This document shows positions 7,749 to 15,059 of a stretch of 20,361 bases of DNA, one piece after another; position 1 is the first letter of the stretch, and every line of letters begins with the position of its first letter. Location of the stretch: the IMG/VR virus record IMGVR_UViG_3300030380_002488, positions 1-20,361 of that record, one strand, 5' to 3'. This DNA is from a virus. The notes under the pieces were generated by a model, which was not told the origin of the DNA, did not search any database, and saw nothing but the letters and a program-made list of their open reading frames with translations. The position numbers and the translations under genes are program-made.

Positions 7749-8852
7749 TTACTCCTCCTCATCTATTGCACCAGTGCCATCCCAATACCTACACTTACCA
7801 AGGCACATGCCCTTTTTCCATAGCATAGAGCAGGTCTGTGGATAATCGGTACCCACAATAGTCCCTACTTGATACCTAGTGGTGCTTTCATCAAAGTCAG
7901 CCCATTGAAGTGACCGAATGTAGTCTATTATTGTTTCAGTATGCTTTCGTATATCTTCGGAAGAAACTCTATGAGAGGACATAAAAAATCTCAGGCGTTT
8001 TGATAGGTATTTGACAAGTTGCACCCTCGCATCATGGCTAGGGTTACTTCCAACCCTACACGCTGCTGAATTAAGACAAGGTAATATCATCACGCCATCC
8101 ATACTGACTGTAGGTAAATCTATTGGCGCACTATTTCTATTGAATATCTGACTTCTTTCCTTTACATCTCTAACATTTAAAATCAATCCACTATTACCAT
8201 ACGGTATCATACCTGCTTTAGGACTCTCAGCCTTTTCCATGATAAATTCTAAACCTCTTTCCATGTCATTAGTAGTCAGTGGTATAGACCAAAGGCCACG
8301 CTTTGCATTGTAAGAGTTAGGTATGCGTATCATACCGCTAGTGTCGAATGGAACTGCCGGGTCTGAGCAAAATAAATCTAATTCCACAATCCAATCATTG
8401 ACTGTTTGCATGCCCGCTTCTTTGATAGCGGATAGTTTATTAGGTCCACTTGGCATGTATTCTTTATCAAGCATAACCCATACATGAAAGCCACCCCCAC
8501 TATACCATACAGCATGTGATACTTCTTTTTTAATCAAGAAGTAATGTAGTTTCAAAGTTTGCTTAAGGGCGACCTCTGTTTCTACATCTGGTCTATCTCT
8601 TTGTCTGAAATTCTTTGGGTCGAAGTCCATGACAAAATGCCTCACTATAGGGGTCATTAAATCTACACGCTTGTTGTACGGTTGCTGTAATCCCCTATAC
8701 CCGTAAACTGTCATAAACGCATTAGATACGCCATTCTTACCAGCCCAGTATTTTTCTAAGTCTTGATTTGACCTAACGAGTTTTCTGAAACCCTTACCTT
8801 TCTCAGTGCTAAGTTCCATCACCTCCCTAGGAAAATCAAATACAATTTTCAT
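7749..8852 (-). CDS. Archaeo-eukaryotic primase with PriL-like Fe-S C-terminus
   Basis: The catalytic half has the AEP motifs: FVMDFD (Asp76, Asp78), YSGGGFH (118-123, His123) and PFDTSGMIRIPNSYN with Asp170. The C-terminal third resembles the Fe-S domain of the large primase subunit: LPCL (Cys259), HDARVQLVKYL near 273, YQVGTIVG near 327, then Cys341, Cys350 and Cys354 as likely 4Fe-4S ligands. At 367 residues both halves are small, giving a single-chain PriS-PriL-like enzyme. It would make primers for the family B polymerase encoded nearby. ATG at 8852 starts one base after the upstream stop. The acidic end (DEEE) doubles as the ribosome site of the next gene. AEP identity is secure; the PriL assignment is by pattern. 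Confidence 0.88.
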   Translation of the reverse strand: MKIVFDFPREVMELSTEKGKGFRKLVRSNQDLEKYWAGKNGVSNAFMTVYGYRGLQQPYNKRVDLMTPIVRHFVMDFDPKNFRQRDRPDVETEVALKQTLKLHYFLIKKEVSHAVWYSGGGFHVWVMLDKEYMPSGPNKLSAIKEAGMQTVNDWIVELDLFCSDPAVPFDTSGMIRIPNSYNAKRGLWSIPLTTNDMERGLEFIMEKAESPKAGMIPYGNSGLILNVRDVKERSQIFNRNSAPIDLPTVSMDGVMILPCLNSAACRVGSNPSHDARVQLVKYLSKRLRFFMSSHRVSSEDIRKHTETIIDYIRSLQWADFDESTTRYQVGTIVGTDYPQTCSMLWKKGMCLGKCRYWDGTGAIDEEE

Positions 8853-8853
8853 T

Positions 8854-9138
8854 TCAATCAGTCCATTCGTTAATCTTGAGGTCTTTCATAATTTCATTAT
8901 CAACTATTTCTCTCAAAGTAATCATCAGTTCATCTATATCGCTCAATAATCGCTTATTCAAGTTTAGATACATTGGTCCTTTTGGACCACCTTTTTCATC
9001 AAACTCGTATAGGCTAGTCTGTATTGCCATAGAGTAACTAGTGTCTTTACCTAATTTAGTAAAGGTTGCATCAACTGGTCTGTCCACCAGAGGAGACAAC
9101 AATACTTCTATTGTCCTACTTATCATATCTTCATTCAT
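8854..9138 (-). CDS. Hypothetical protein, 94 aa
   Basis: I do not recognise this acidic, soluble protein. It has an N-terminal helix, a central beta-like stretch (SYSMAIQTSLYEFDEKGG), a Gly/Pro loop (GPKGP) and a C-terminal helical segment rich in Leu, Ile, Glu and Asp. No Cys and no catalytic motif are visible. ATG at 9138 is preferred to the GTG at 9147 because AGGAG lies about ten bases before the ATG but only one base before the GTG. It overlaps the end of the Cas4-like gene by eight bases and is followed one base later by the primase gene, so it may be an accessory subunit of either. Confidence 0.6.
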   Translation of the reverse strand: MNEDMISRTIEVLLSPLVDRPVDATFTKLGKDTSYSMAIQTSLYEFDEKGGPKGPMYLNLNKRLLSDIDELMITLREIVDNEIMKDLKINEWTD

Positions 9139-10129
9139 TTTCTTCACTCCTATATTTTTCTAAATATTCTTGTGGGTTATCTGACCCATCCCAACTCGGA
9201 CATATACTCTTAAAAGAGCACCACGCACATTTACCTGTGCTTGCCTTTGGTGGAAAATAATTTGTCAAGTAGGCCGTAATTAATGCCGTCTTGAGTTTCT
9301 CAACCTTCTTCTTGTAAGTGTTGATTGTTCTGTTGTTGAGTTTTTCATATATTACTCGGTCAACTGCTCTCTGCTCATAACCGTATTTATTGTAAGTGTC
9401 TAATTGAGCACTTGAACCTGCTGGATATACCCATCCCCAATGTGTTACATCTTGGTATTGATGGTCGGCTTTTTTCAACAAATATTGATAGAAAGCCATC
9501 TCAGTTCTCATCGATTGCATCTTGAAATTAGAGTCATTCCATTCATCATCTTTGTTCTTAGACTGTACCCATTTACCTGTCTTCAATTCCATTATGGCTA
9601 CACCTTCTTCTTCACTAAAGCCTCGGTCAATGCTACCAGCATAGTGTATAGGTATCTCAAGCGTTTCTCCGTTAAATTCAAACTCCTCTACCACATAAGC
9701 GTGAACTTCTAATTCATTCATAATCGGTAGATATTTGTCTGGACCTACTGACAACAGTCTTTCTAAGTCCCACCTGATGCGAGTCTCTATGATAGGTTCC
9801 TCGCCTAAAGTATACTCTTCTTTTGGTAGTATGCTTAGAGCCAAAGTCAGCGCTTCCTCTCGTTTATCTCTTTGCATAAGTTTGTAAAGTTCTCCTACTA
9901 TGGGCATAGCAGTATCATAAAACGCTTCTACAGCATTGTGTACATTAGTACCCTTAGTCATAGCGTCAGTCGTAGGCTCAGGTAGCCTGTGAACACGCTT
10001 ATACTCATATTGCTTGGGACAAAAATCGAAGTCACTCGTCAAACTTGTCTTGGTAATGCGGAGCATTTTCTCATGCTCTGGCTCCCACTGATATGTGGAT
10101 TTTGCATACGCTGCCCAGTCTCTACTCAT
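9131..10129 (-). CDS. Cas4/RecB-like PD-(D/E)XK nuclease with Fe-S cluster
   Basis: Cas4-type proteins are Fe-S nucleases that cut or trim single-stranded DNA ends. The expected elements are in order: a first cluster Cys in DFCPKQYEY (Cys37), GTNVHNAVEAFY with His64, GSID with Asp168, IMELKTGKW (Glu181, Lys183), an E-x3-Y stretch near 210-214, and CAWCSFKSIC with Cys301, Cys304 and Cys310. The 332-residue length is longer than typical Cas4 and closer to viral and AddB-type nuclease domains. No CRISPR array or cas1/cas2 is present, so a replication or recombination role fits better. ATG at 10129 follows GGAGGAGAG, and its start overlaps the preceding stop (ATGA). Confidence 0.87.
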   Translation of the reverse strand: MSRDWAAYAKSTYQWEPEHEKMLRITKTSLTSDFDFCPKQYEYKRVHRLPEPTTDAMTKGTNVHNAVEAFYDTAMPIVGELYKLMQRDKREEALTLALSILPKEEYTLGEEPIIETRIRWDLERLLSVGPDKYLPIMNELEVHAYVVEEFEFNGETLEIPIHYAGSIDRGFSEEEGVAIMELKTGKWVQSKNKDDEWNDSNFKMQSMRTEMAFYQYLLKKADHQYQDVTHWGWVYPAGSSAQLDTYNKYGYEQRAVDRVIYEKLNNRTINTYKKKVEKLKTALITAYLTNYFPPKASTGKCAWCSFKSICPSWDGSDNPQEYLEKYRSEENE

Positions 10130-10263
10130 TCGCTCTCCTCCTTTAATTTCACAGGCTTAGGTATGTTCTTTGCGAATCGCTCATTACAACAAGCGCAGGT
10201 GATTGATGGATGGTATCTAAGGCTCGCCCAATCAAGAGGAGTCCAATGAGAACGGTCACTCAT
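10126..10263 (-). CDS. Small CxCC-containing protein, 45 aa
   Basis: Both ends sit in ATGA overlaps: its ATG at 10263 overlaps the stop of the MazG-like gene and its TGA overlaps the start of the Cas4-like gene. An open frame continues upstream to 10341, but that stretch lies over the MazG-like gene and the coupled ATG is the better start. The product begins MSDRSHWTPLDWASL, has a single Cys cluster (ITCACCNERF) and ends in a Lys/Glu tail. One knuckle alone would bind metal only as a dimer or with a partner. Function unknown. Confidence 0.55.
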   Translation of the reverse strand: MSDRSHWTPLDWASLRYHPSITCACCNERFAKNIPKPVKLKEESE

Positions 10264-10448
10264 TCGCTCATCTCCATTTCGATGATGCGCTGTAGATAGA
10301 CTGCTAGGTCCATCGCTTCTTCTTGAGCGTGGACAAGCCATTCTAGCCTAGACAGAGGCGCAGTTTCCATAGTAACTCCATACTTACTTTTACCTACTTC
10401 TGCTCGCCCTTGGATTTTCTTACAAACTTCATCTTCTATTCTACTCAT
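10260..10448 (-). CDS. Short MazG-like / NTP pyrophosphohydrolase-type fragment, 62 aa
   Basis: The sequence contains KYGVTME, RLEWLVHAQEEAMDLAVYLQ and a helical end. This is the core signature of small phage MazG-like or dATP/dGTP diphosphohydrolase proteins (K-Y-G, W-L-x-H-A-x-E-E-x-x-D-x-x-x-Y-L). Such enzymes hydrolyse nucleoside triphosphates and bind Mg through helical E-E and D residues. Only one such helix is present here and the protein is about half the usual length, so it may act as an oligomer or not be catalytic. It is coupled by ATGA overlaps to DNA polymerase B upstream and to the CxCC protein downstream, which fits a role in the nucleotide pool. Family call is tentative. Confidence 0.55.
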   Translation of the reverse strand: MSRIEDEVCKKIQGRAEVGKSKYGVTMETAPLSRLEWLVHAQEEAMDLAVYLQRIIEMEMSE

Positions 10449-12805
10449 TGTTCTTCACTCCAATATTTTTTGGGCTGTGCAGCGCCAGATGCAAACTCTA
10501 AGTTCCAATCCAAAGCGCCAAAGATACCCTTCATCTTTTGCTTAACTAACTTGTCGACCATTTTATCATAATCTAATTCAAATCCTTCTAAATCTGATTC
10601 TTTTTCAAATGCCACCACATCAGTAGGTGGTAAATTGTCAGGCGTTTTAATGACATAAACCCAATTAACACTGTCGCCCTCACCGTATTTTTCAGTGGTA
10701 GCCAAGTGCTCATTGAAGTATCTAGCGCCTTTGACAGCGCCCCCTGCACCTGATGAATAAGAGTTGATTGCCTTTTGTAATCTAGTAGTGGTAGCAATAT
10801 CAGACAGACTAACATCACCTCGCTTTATGCGCTTTGATATTGGTCTAATCATCCCAATTACTTCATCCTCTTTTGCACCGCATATCGCAGTGAGAACATC
10901 ATTCTCTAAGTTTTTAGATATGGGAGCCAGTGTGCTAATCTTACCCCATCTTGCCGACTTCTTTTTCCCTTTATCTTCGGGAGGCCAAGAGCAAATACCG
11001 TAATACAAATTCTTACCACCCACAATCCAGTAAGGCATGTAAGCCTCAAACTCGACTATCAAATGACTAGACTCATGCTCTCTTTGTACAATCTCAGTTA
11101 AACGCTTGGCAAGCGCATGCGCTTCATCAAATGGTACTTTTACAAAGGCCGAATCTGTATGTCCATAAAGAGCATCGTAGCCTTGATTTTCAGACTCCTC
11201 CATGAGGAATTTGATGGCCCTTCGACCACATGCCGTAATAGCACTTGCTATATCGAAATCAGACCATCCCCAGTAAGCACTAGCGGTCATGCCATAGAAG
11301 GAGGCCATCACTCTCTTTACTGCTAATTGTAAAGTATTCCAGCCGTTTCTCTCATTTTCAGAAGAAGCGTCACGCATTTTCTGTTTGTACATGTCACGCA
11401 GGTCAAACATCTCTGTAACAATCTTAGGAAGCAAGGCATCTGTACCTTGCACCCAGCATGTACCATCTGGTAATTCTCTAACATTCGGCTCATCTTTACG
11501 ATGGTTTGGAACTTGGGTCTCCCACGATAGATTATGGCTCAGTATGATACTAGGGTACAATCCCTTGTAATCTACACAAGCCACACCCTCGTATCTACCG
11601 GGTGTGGGAGGGGGAATGAAAGCACCTTCATACTCTTGCTTATCTTGCCGAGAGCGTGTAGGCGCTTTCCAGTGAGTCCTTCTACTTAGAAGTCCTCTAG
11701 CGAATCTTGTCACATTATGACAAGAAGGGAATGAAACTCCACATATCCTTTGTAAGGACATGAAGAAATTGAGAACATGGTTATCCTCATCTATTTTTTT
11801 CAGTAGTATTGTATCTTGCATACAGTAGTCTACATAATCGTCAAATCGTTCTGTCCAACCAGTGAATACATCCATGTCAAATTTACCACCATAACCTAGT
11901 GTGCTCGCAATGGTGTCTAATTTAAGATTCTTCAATTGAGGTTGACCGCTGTCTTTCCATACACGCTCAAAGCCACTACCACTTCTCAGCGGGGCGGCTG
12001 TGTCAAAGCATAGTCTACCTATGATTGGTTGCGCTACATAATCATAAGAGCCACTTTGTCTAGGTCTAATCACTCTACCCAAAGGGCTGAGTTTTCTAAA
12101 ATCACCTAATCTTCTTACTAAGTGTGGCAAGTCAGCCCACATAATAGCGTGGGCTACAAATACATCAGGGTTGCACTCTTCCATGTAATTAAGGAATGCT
12201 ACATGCATATCCTTTTCCGAGCCGTACAGATGCCTTTCATAAGTAAACTTAACAGGCACATTGTTAACTGTGTACTCTACTTCCTTTTCCTCGATGTGGT
12301 TATCCATTTCATAGAGTCCTGTAGGATTATCTTTCATCCAACAGAAAGCAACCTTACGATTGTTATAGGAATCCACCACTGCCATGACAGTAGTCTCGTC
12401 GGTCTTTGGGTCCCACTCAAGGTCAAAGTGCCATACACGAGGCTTCCACTCTGGCATCTCTGAAATATTGTCTATCAGATACCTATCTACTAGGCTCAAA
12501 TCAGCCTCCCATGTAAGCCTAAATTCTCTTGCCATATCTCTAATATCGCTATTACGATAAGCATAGACTTTGACAAGTTCCTCTCCAGTTCTCAGGGCTT
12601 CGGACTTGTCGTTTCTATCTATGTCTGAGCCGGGGTATCTATCTAAGACTCTTCTTACAATCCTATCAGGTGTGGAAGCCTTAATCCAAAAGTAAGGTCT
12701 AAAATCTGATACAGTTTCCTCAATCAGGTTACCCTCAGCGTCACGCCATCTTTTGTAGATGTGGTCTGGACCTTCGGGGTCTGGTCGGAAGGTATCAATT
12801 ATCAT
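10445..12805 (-). CDS. polB: Family B DNA polymerase with variant motifs
   Basis: This 786-residue enzyme has the standard plan: an N-terminal domain with FRPYFWIK near 35-42, an exonuclease domain, then fingers, palm and thumb. Exonuclease motifs are HFDLEW (Asp128, Glu130), VFVAHAIMWADL (Asp225) and YCMQD (Tyr327, Asp331). Polymerase motifs are A VDYKGLYPSII (Asp412), B KRVMASFYG (497-505) and C YGHTDS (547-552, Asp551). Departures from the common forms are Ala in place of Asn and of Phe in Exo II, Ala before Ser in motif B (usual NS), and His549 where motif C normally has its first Asp. Metal-binding Asp412 and Asp551 are kept, so polymerase activity is likely. It probably copies the viral genome with the clamp and loader encoded nearby. 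ATG at 12805 lies close behind GAGGAAGAGGAA. Confidence 0.95.
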   Translation of the reverse strand: MIIDTFRPDPEGPDHIYKRWRDAEGNLIEETVSDFRPYFWIKASTPDRIVRRVLDRYPGSDIDRNDKSEALRTGEELVKVYAYRNSDIRDMAREFRLTWEADLSLVDRYLIDNISEMPEWKPRVWHFDLEWDPKTDETTVMAVVDSYNNRKVAFCWMKDNPTGLYEMDNHIEEKEVEYTVNNVPVKFTYERHLYGSEKDMHVAFLNYMEECNPDVFVAHAIMWADLPHLVRRLGDFRKLSPLGRVIRPRQSGSYDYVAQPIIGRLCFDTAAPLRSGSGFERVWKDSGQPQLKNLKLDTIASTLGYGGKFDMDVFTGWTERFDDYVDYCMQDTILLKKIDEDNHVLNFFMSLQRICGVSFPSCHNVTRFARGLLSRRTHWKAPTRSRQDKQEYEGAFIPPPTPGRYEGVACVDYKGLYPSIILSHNLSWETQVPNHRKDEPNVRELPDGTCWVQGTDALLPKIVTEMFDLRDMYKQKMRDASSENERNGWNTLQLAVKRVMASFYGMTASAYWGWSDFDIASAITACGRRAIKFLMEESENQGYDALYGHTDSAFVKVPFDEAHALAKRLTEIVQREHESSHLIVEFEAYMPYWIVGGKNLYYGICSWPPEDKGKKKSARWGKISTLAPISKNLENDVLTAICGAKEDEVIGMIRPISKRIKRGDVSLSDIATTTRLQKAINSYSSGAGGAVKGARYFNEHLATTEKYGEGDSVNWVYVIKTPDNLPPTDVVAFEKESDLEGFELDYDKMVDKLVKQKMKGIFGALDWNLEFASGAAQPKKYWSEEQ

Positions 12806-12807
12806 AT

Positions 12808-12984
12808 CTATTCCTCTTCCTCTATGTAAACATAAGTCACATCAGCGCCGCACGATGAGCAGTGTAATGTCGCTACTATACCTTGTCCTTCATACCCGTA
12901 GTCTTCGGGGTCGTAGTCACAACCCCATATGAGTTTACCACCGCATAACCAACAAACATCTCTTCTTTGGTAGTTATCAGACAT
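12808..12984 (-). CDS. Zinc-ribbon protein, 58 aa
   Basis: The ATG at 12984 has a GAGGGAG ribosome site, and the gene ends two bases before the polymerase start. The product has CWLCGGKLIWGCDYDPEDYG, then an H-C-S-S-C-G-A segment, then a strand and an acidic EEEE tail. The pair CxxC...CxxC with W-G-C-D-Y between is a recognisable small phage zinc-ribbon type of unknown function. The codons of the acidic tail (GAGGAAGAGGAA) form the purine-rich ribosome site of the polymerase gene. A regulatory or polymerase-associated role is possible but unproven. Confidence 0.7.
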   Translation of the reverse strand: MSDNYQRRDVCWLCGGKLIWGCDYDPEDYGYEGQGIVATLHCSSCGADVTYVYIEEEE

Positions 12985-13147
12985 TCTTCTCCCTCAACGC
13001 CAAAATTTCATTGTGTAAAAGAATAATTTGTTCTTTCATCTCGTCATTTTCAATACTTAATTCTAAAACCAACTTCCACAATCGTTTGATTTGCGCTTCT
13101 ACGCTCATGCTATCGGCTACATTGCTCATAGTTTCTTTTTCATTCAT
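12977..13147 (-). CDS. Short coiled-coil protein, 56 aa
   Basis: The ATG at 13147 lies two bases after the clamp stop, with GAGGAC just upstream, and the stop overlaps the start of the zinc-ribbon gene by eight bases. After an N-terminal MNEKETMSNVADSMS segment, the product is one long amphipathic helix (residues 16-56) with Leu/Ile at heptad-like spacing, including IKRLWKLVLELSIEN and IILLHNEILALREK. This suits a homo- or hetero-dimeric coiled coil. No Cys is present. It may bridge replication proteins, given its place between the clamp and polymerase genes; function otherwise unknown. Confidence 0.55.
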   Translation of the reverse strand: MNEKETMSNVADSMSVEAQIKRLWKLVLELSIENDEMKEQIILLHNEILALREKNV

Positions 13148-13149
13148 AT

Positions 13150-13914
13150 TCAGTCCTCCTCGTATTCTTGGTCCATTATCACCATCAGGAAGTTAGTAAA
13201 CGGTTGCTCTAAAACAAGCACCGTCTCATCACCTGTATACAGGTTTAACTCACCGTTAGGTAGATTGGATAATAATTCTGGTAGCCACTTGTCAAACGCT
13301 GACCTTGCCGGGTGACTCTCAGGCGCAGCAATGTTGGTGAGTGACGCTCTGATGAACATCTTACCAGTAGCCGACTTGCCTCCTCGTATGACAAACTCTT
13401 CACCCTGTGGGTCGAACTCAGTCTTACAGGAATACTTGTCACCTAATACTTTCTTAAAGCCAGTAGCGGGTCTCAGCGATTCGGCTGTAACTTTGGCATG
13501 GTAGGTCAAATCTAAGTGTGTCCATCTTTGCCACATACCTTCCTCTGATTGTTTTATTATCTTTTCAATCAATCCTACCAGTTCTTGAGACTTGATGTAG
13601 GATGAGGTAGGTAGTTGTAAACTAGACTTGTCACACTGTACATGTAGAGTACCTGTTTTAGAACTCTGCGTCAGTGTGAGGTTTTGACTCTTAACTGTGC
13701 TGATAAACGATTTCAACTTAGGTATATCTGTAATGTAGATATTACCAGTGTCAGTTGTACCGCATTCAACTTGTCTTCGGATATAATGAGTCTGTTGTCC
13801 AACGGCACTACTTATCCCGTTAGATGAAACCTTTATCACGAGGTCAGACAAATCCTTACCAAAACTAGATAAGAAGTTACCAAAGGTATCTCTTCCTATT
13901 GTAAAACTAGCCAT
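13150..13914 (-). CDS. DNA sliding clamp (PCNA-like)
   Basis: The 254-residue length is that of archaeal PCNA, and the sequence shows repeated beta-strand/helix units in two halves. Helpful details are the LSDLVIKVSSNGISS start of the first domain, a central linker region near residues 115-125, KKVLGDKYSCKTEFDPQGEEFVI in the second domain and a terminal FLMVIMDQ strand with an acidic EYEED end, as in PCNA C-termini. Identity is diverged enough that the call also leans on context: it precedes polymerase B in an operon and a clamp-loader subunit lies upstream. It would encircle DNA and tether the polymerase and nucleases. ATG at 13914 has AGGTGAT a few bases upstream, and a TATA box lies 50 bases upstream. 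Confidence 0.7.
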   Translation of the reverse strand: MASFTIGRDTFGNFLSSFGKDLSDLVIKVSSNGISSAVGQQTHYIRRQVECGTTDTGNIYITDIPKLKSFISTVKSQNLTLTQSSKTGTLHVQCDKSSLQLPTSSYIKSQELVGLIEKIIKQSEEGMWQRWTHLDLTYHAKVTAESLRPATGFKKVLGDKYSCKTEFDPQGEEFVIRGGKSATGKMFIRASLTNIAAPESHPARSAFDKWLPELLSNLPNGELNLYTGDETVLVLEQPFTNFLMVIMDQEYEED

Positions 13915-13963
13915 GTAATCACCTACTTACACAGGGTGGGGGAATAGATTCATGCGAAAAAAA

Positions 13964-13971
13964 CATATAAA
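13964..13971 (-). promoter_or_regulatory. Candidate archaeal TATA box for the clamp-polymerase operon
   Basis: Reading the - strand, TTTATATG lies 50 bases before the clamp ATG, inside the only gap over 100 bases in this region (13915-14030). With the usual 25-base spacing, transcription would start near 13940, leaving a leader of about 25-30 bases that includes the AGGTGAT ribosome site. A run of seven T follows directly after the box (13957-13963) and might also end transcription of the upstream ATPase operon. The upstream element is not a clear BRE. Apart from this, the gap holds nothing I recognise. Confidence 0.55.
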
Positions 13972-14030
13972 GCACTATCTCCAGACGAAACACTTTCTCT
14001 ATTATTACTGGATAAACCCCATGTGTAAAT

Positions 14031-15059
14031 TTATTGTTGTCCTCCGATTGCACCATCTCTAAGTTCTGGAAGACCGTACCATTGAGCATTCTCTCCTTTC
14101 TTAGTTACGAAATACAATCTTTCTTGATTGTGTAGATTTGGATTGAGTTTTGATTTGAAGAATGTAGCAGTGTGTTGAACCTCTCCAGTAGGAGAGCCGT
14201 CATTGTTTCTGACTTTCTTAGCCTTACACCAAACAATCTGCCACAAGTCTTTGTTGGCGCTCGCATGCCATGCAAACTTCCAACCTTCAAACTCAGGCTG
14301 ACTATCCTTATCCTCTTTCAGATGGCTTTCCCAGTAAACATCTACACCCAAAGCGTTGAGTTTTCTACAGATACCTGTCAGTTGTCTGAATCTAGTAGCA
14401 CGAATGTTCCAGTTCCAGCCGACCTCTTTGTTCAACTTAGAATGACTTGCTTCGATAGCATCCTTAGCATCCATGTCTAGGTCGTATATCTTCATACAAT
14501 CTATACACATACCGTCGAATTGGTCTACACCTGTAACAAAGAAAGTTCTTAGAAGGGGTCCTTCAAAACTCACCGACTGTTGTTTCTCAGCATACTCTAT
14601 GGCATATCTACCTAAGTCCATCACTCTTTGAAAGGTCAGTAAATAGTTGTAAGCAGTCCTATCTTCCATTTGCATAACCCAAGGGCTGAATACACGGATG
14701 TTGTCATTGTTTCTGTAGTGGGCTTGTTTACAAGACAATGCCCCGTTGTCAAAATCAACCGCTATCATCAATCCATCAGGGTATTTTTGAACATGTGCAT
14801 CGAGCACTACTCCACTCTTACCGGTACCTTCATGCCCTACTACTCCACAGAATACATCACTTGGTGCAACTGTAGGCTTTTGAGCATTCATCTCTGCTTC
14901 AATGTCAGGGAAACTGCTGACAAATTGAGAAGAGGTCACCTTTTCTACAGGTGGTGCTTGAGTAACCTGCGCTACCACAGGTTCATCTAGTATCTCTTCT
15001 ACAATCTCTGCAACCTTTGTTTGGTTGTTTCCTTGCGCTAATGCATCCCATCCACTCAT
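14031..15059 (-). CDS. RadA/Sak4-like recombination ATPase
   Basis: The P-loop GHEGTGKS at 75-82 is intact, followed by MIAVDFDNGA (Asp102, Asp104) and a Walker B-like FFVTGVDQFDG (Asp179, Asp182). This RecA-fold core of about 250 residues, with the phage 'AAA_24/Sak4' look, is typical of viral single-strand annealing or strand-exchange proteins and of RadB-like paralogues. The first 65 residues are low in structure and rich in Val, Glu, Pro and Gln. The stop is well separated from the clamp gene, so it ends an operon that starts at the clamp loader. Its start overlaps the end of the candidate ssDNA-binding protein gene (ATGA), fitting cooperation on single-stranded DNA. Confidence 0.8.
   Translation of the reverse strand: MSGWDALAQGNNQTKVAEIVEEILDEPVVAQVTQAPPVEKVTSSQFVSSFPDIEAEMNAQKPTVAPSDVFCGVVGHEGTGKSGVVLDAHVQKYPDGLMIAVDFDNGALSCKQAHYRNNDNIRVFSPWVMQMEDRTAYNYLLTFQRVMDLGRYAIEYAEKQQSVSFEGPLLRTFFVTGVDQFDGMCIDCMKIYDLDMDAKDAIEASHSKLNKEVGWNWNIRATRFRQLTGICRKLNALGVDVYWESHLKEDKDSQPEFEGWKFAWHASANKDLWQIVWCKAKKVRNNDGSPTGEVQHTATFFKSKLNPNLHNQERLYFVTKKGENAQWYGLPELRDGAIGGQQ

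Noticed and set aside
9131-10129. Cas4-like nuclease as a sign of a CRISPR system
   Set aside because: No repeat-spacer array and no other cas gene is visible; such nucleases are common in viral replication modules.
10264-10341. Upstream extension of the CxCC protein
   Set aside because: The extension covers the MazG-like gene in another frame; the ATGA-coupled start at 10263 is simpler.
12122-12463. Open frame of 113 codons on the + strand inside polymerase B
   Set aside because: It lies opposite the conserved exonuclease domain, with no family likeness and no ribosome site.
10445-12805. Polymerase B as an inactive enzyme because of His in motif C
   Set aside because: The key metal-binding Asp412 and Asp551 are kept, and it is the only polymerase in a full replication set, so loss of activity is not supported.
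13957-13963. T-run as a certain transcription terminator for the ATPase operon
   Set aside because: Seven T alone, directly next to a TATA-like box, is not enough; kept only as a possibility.
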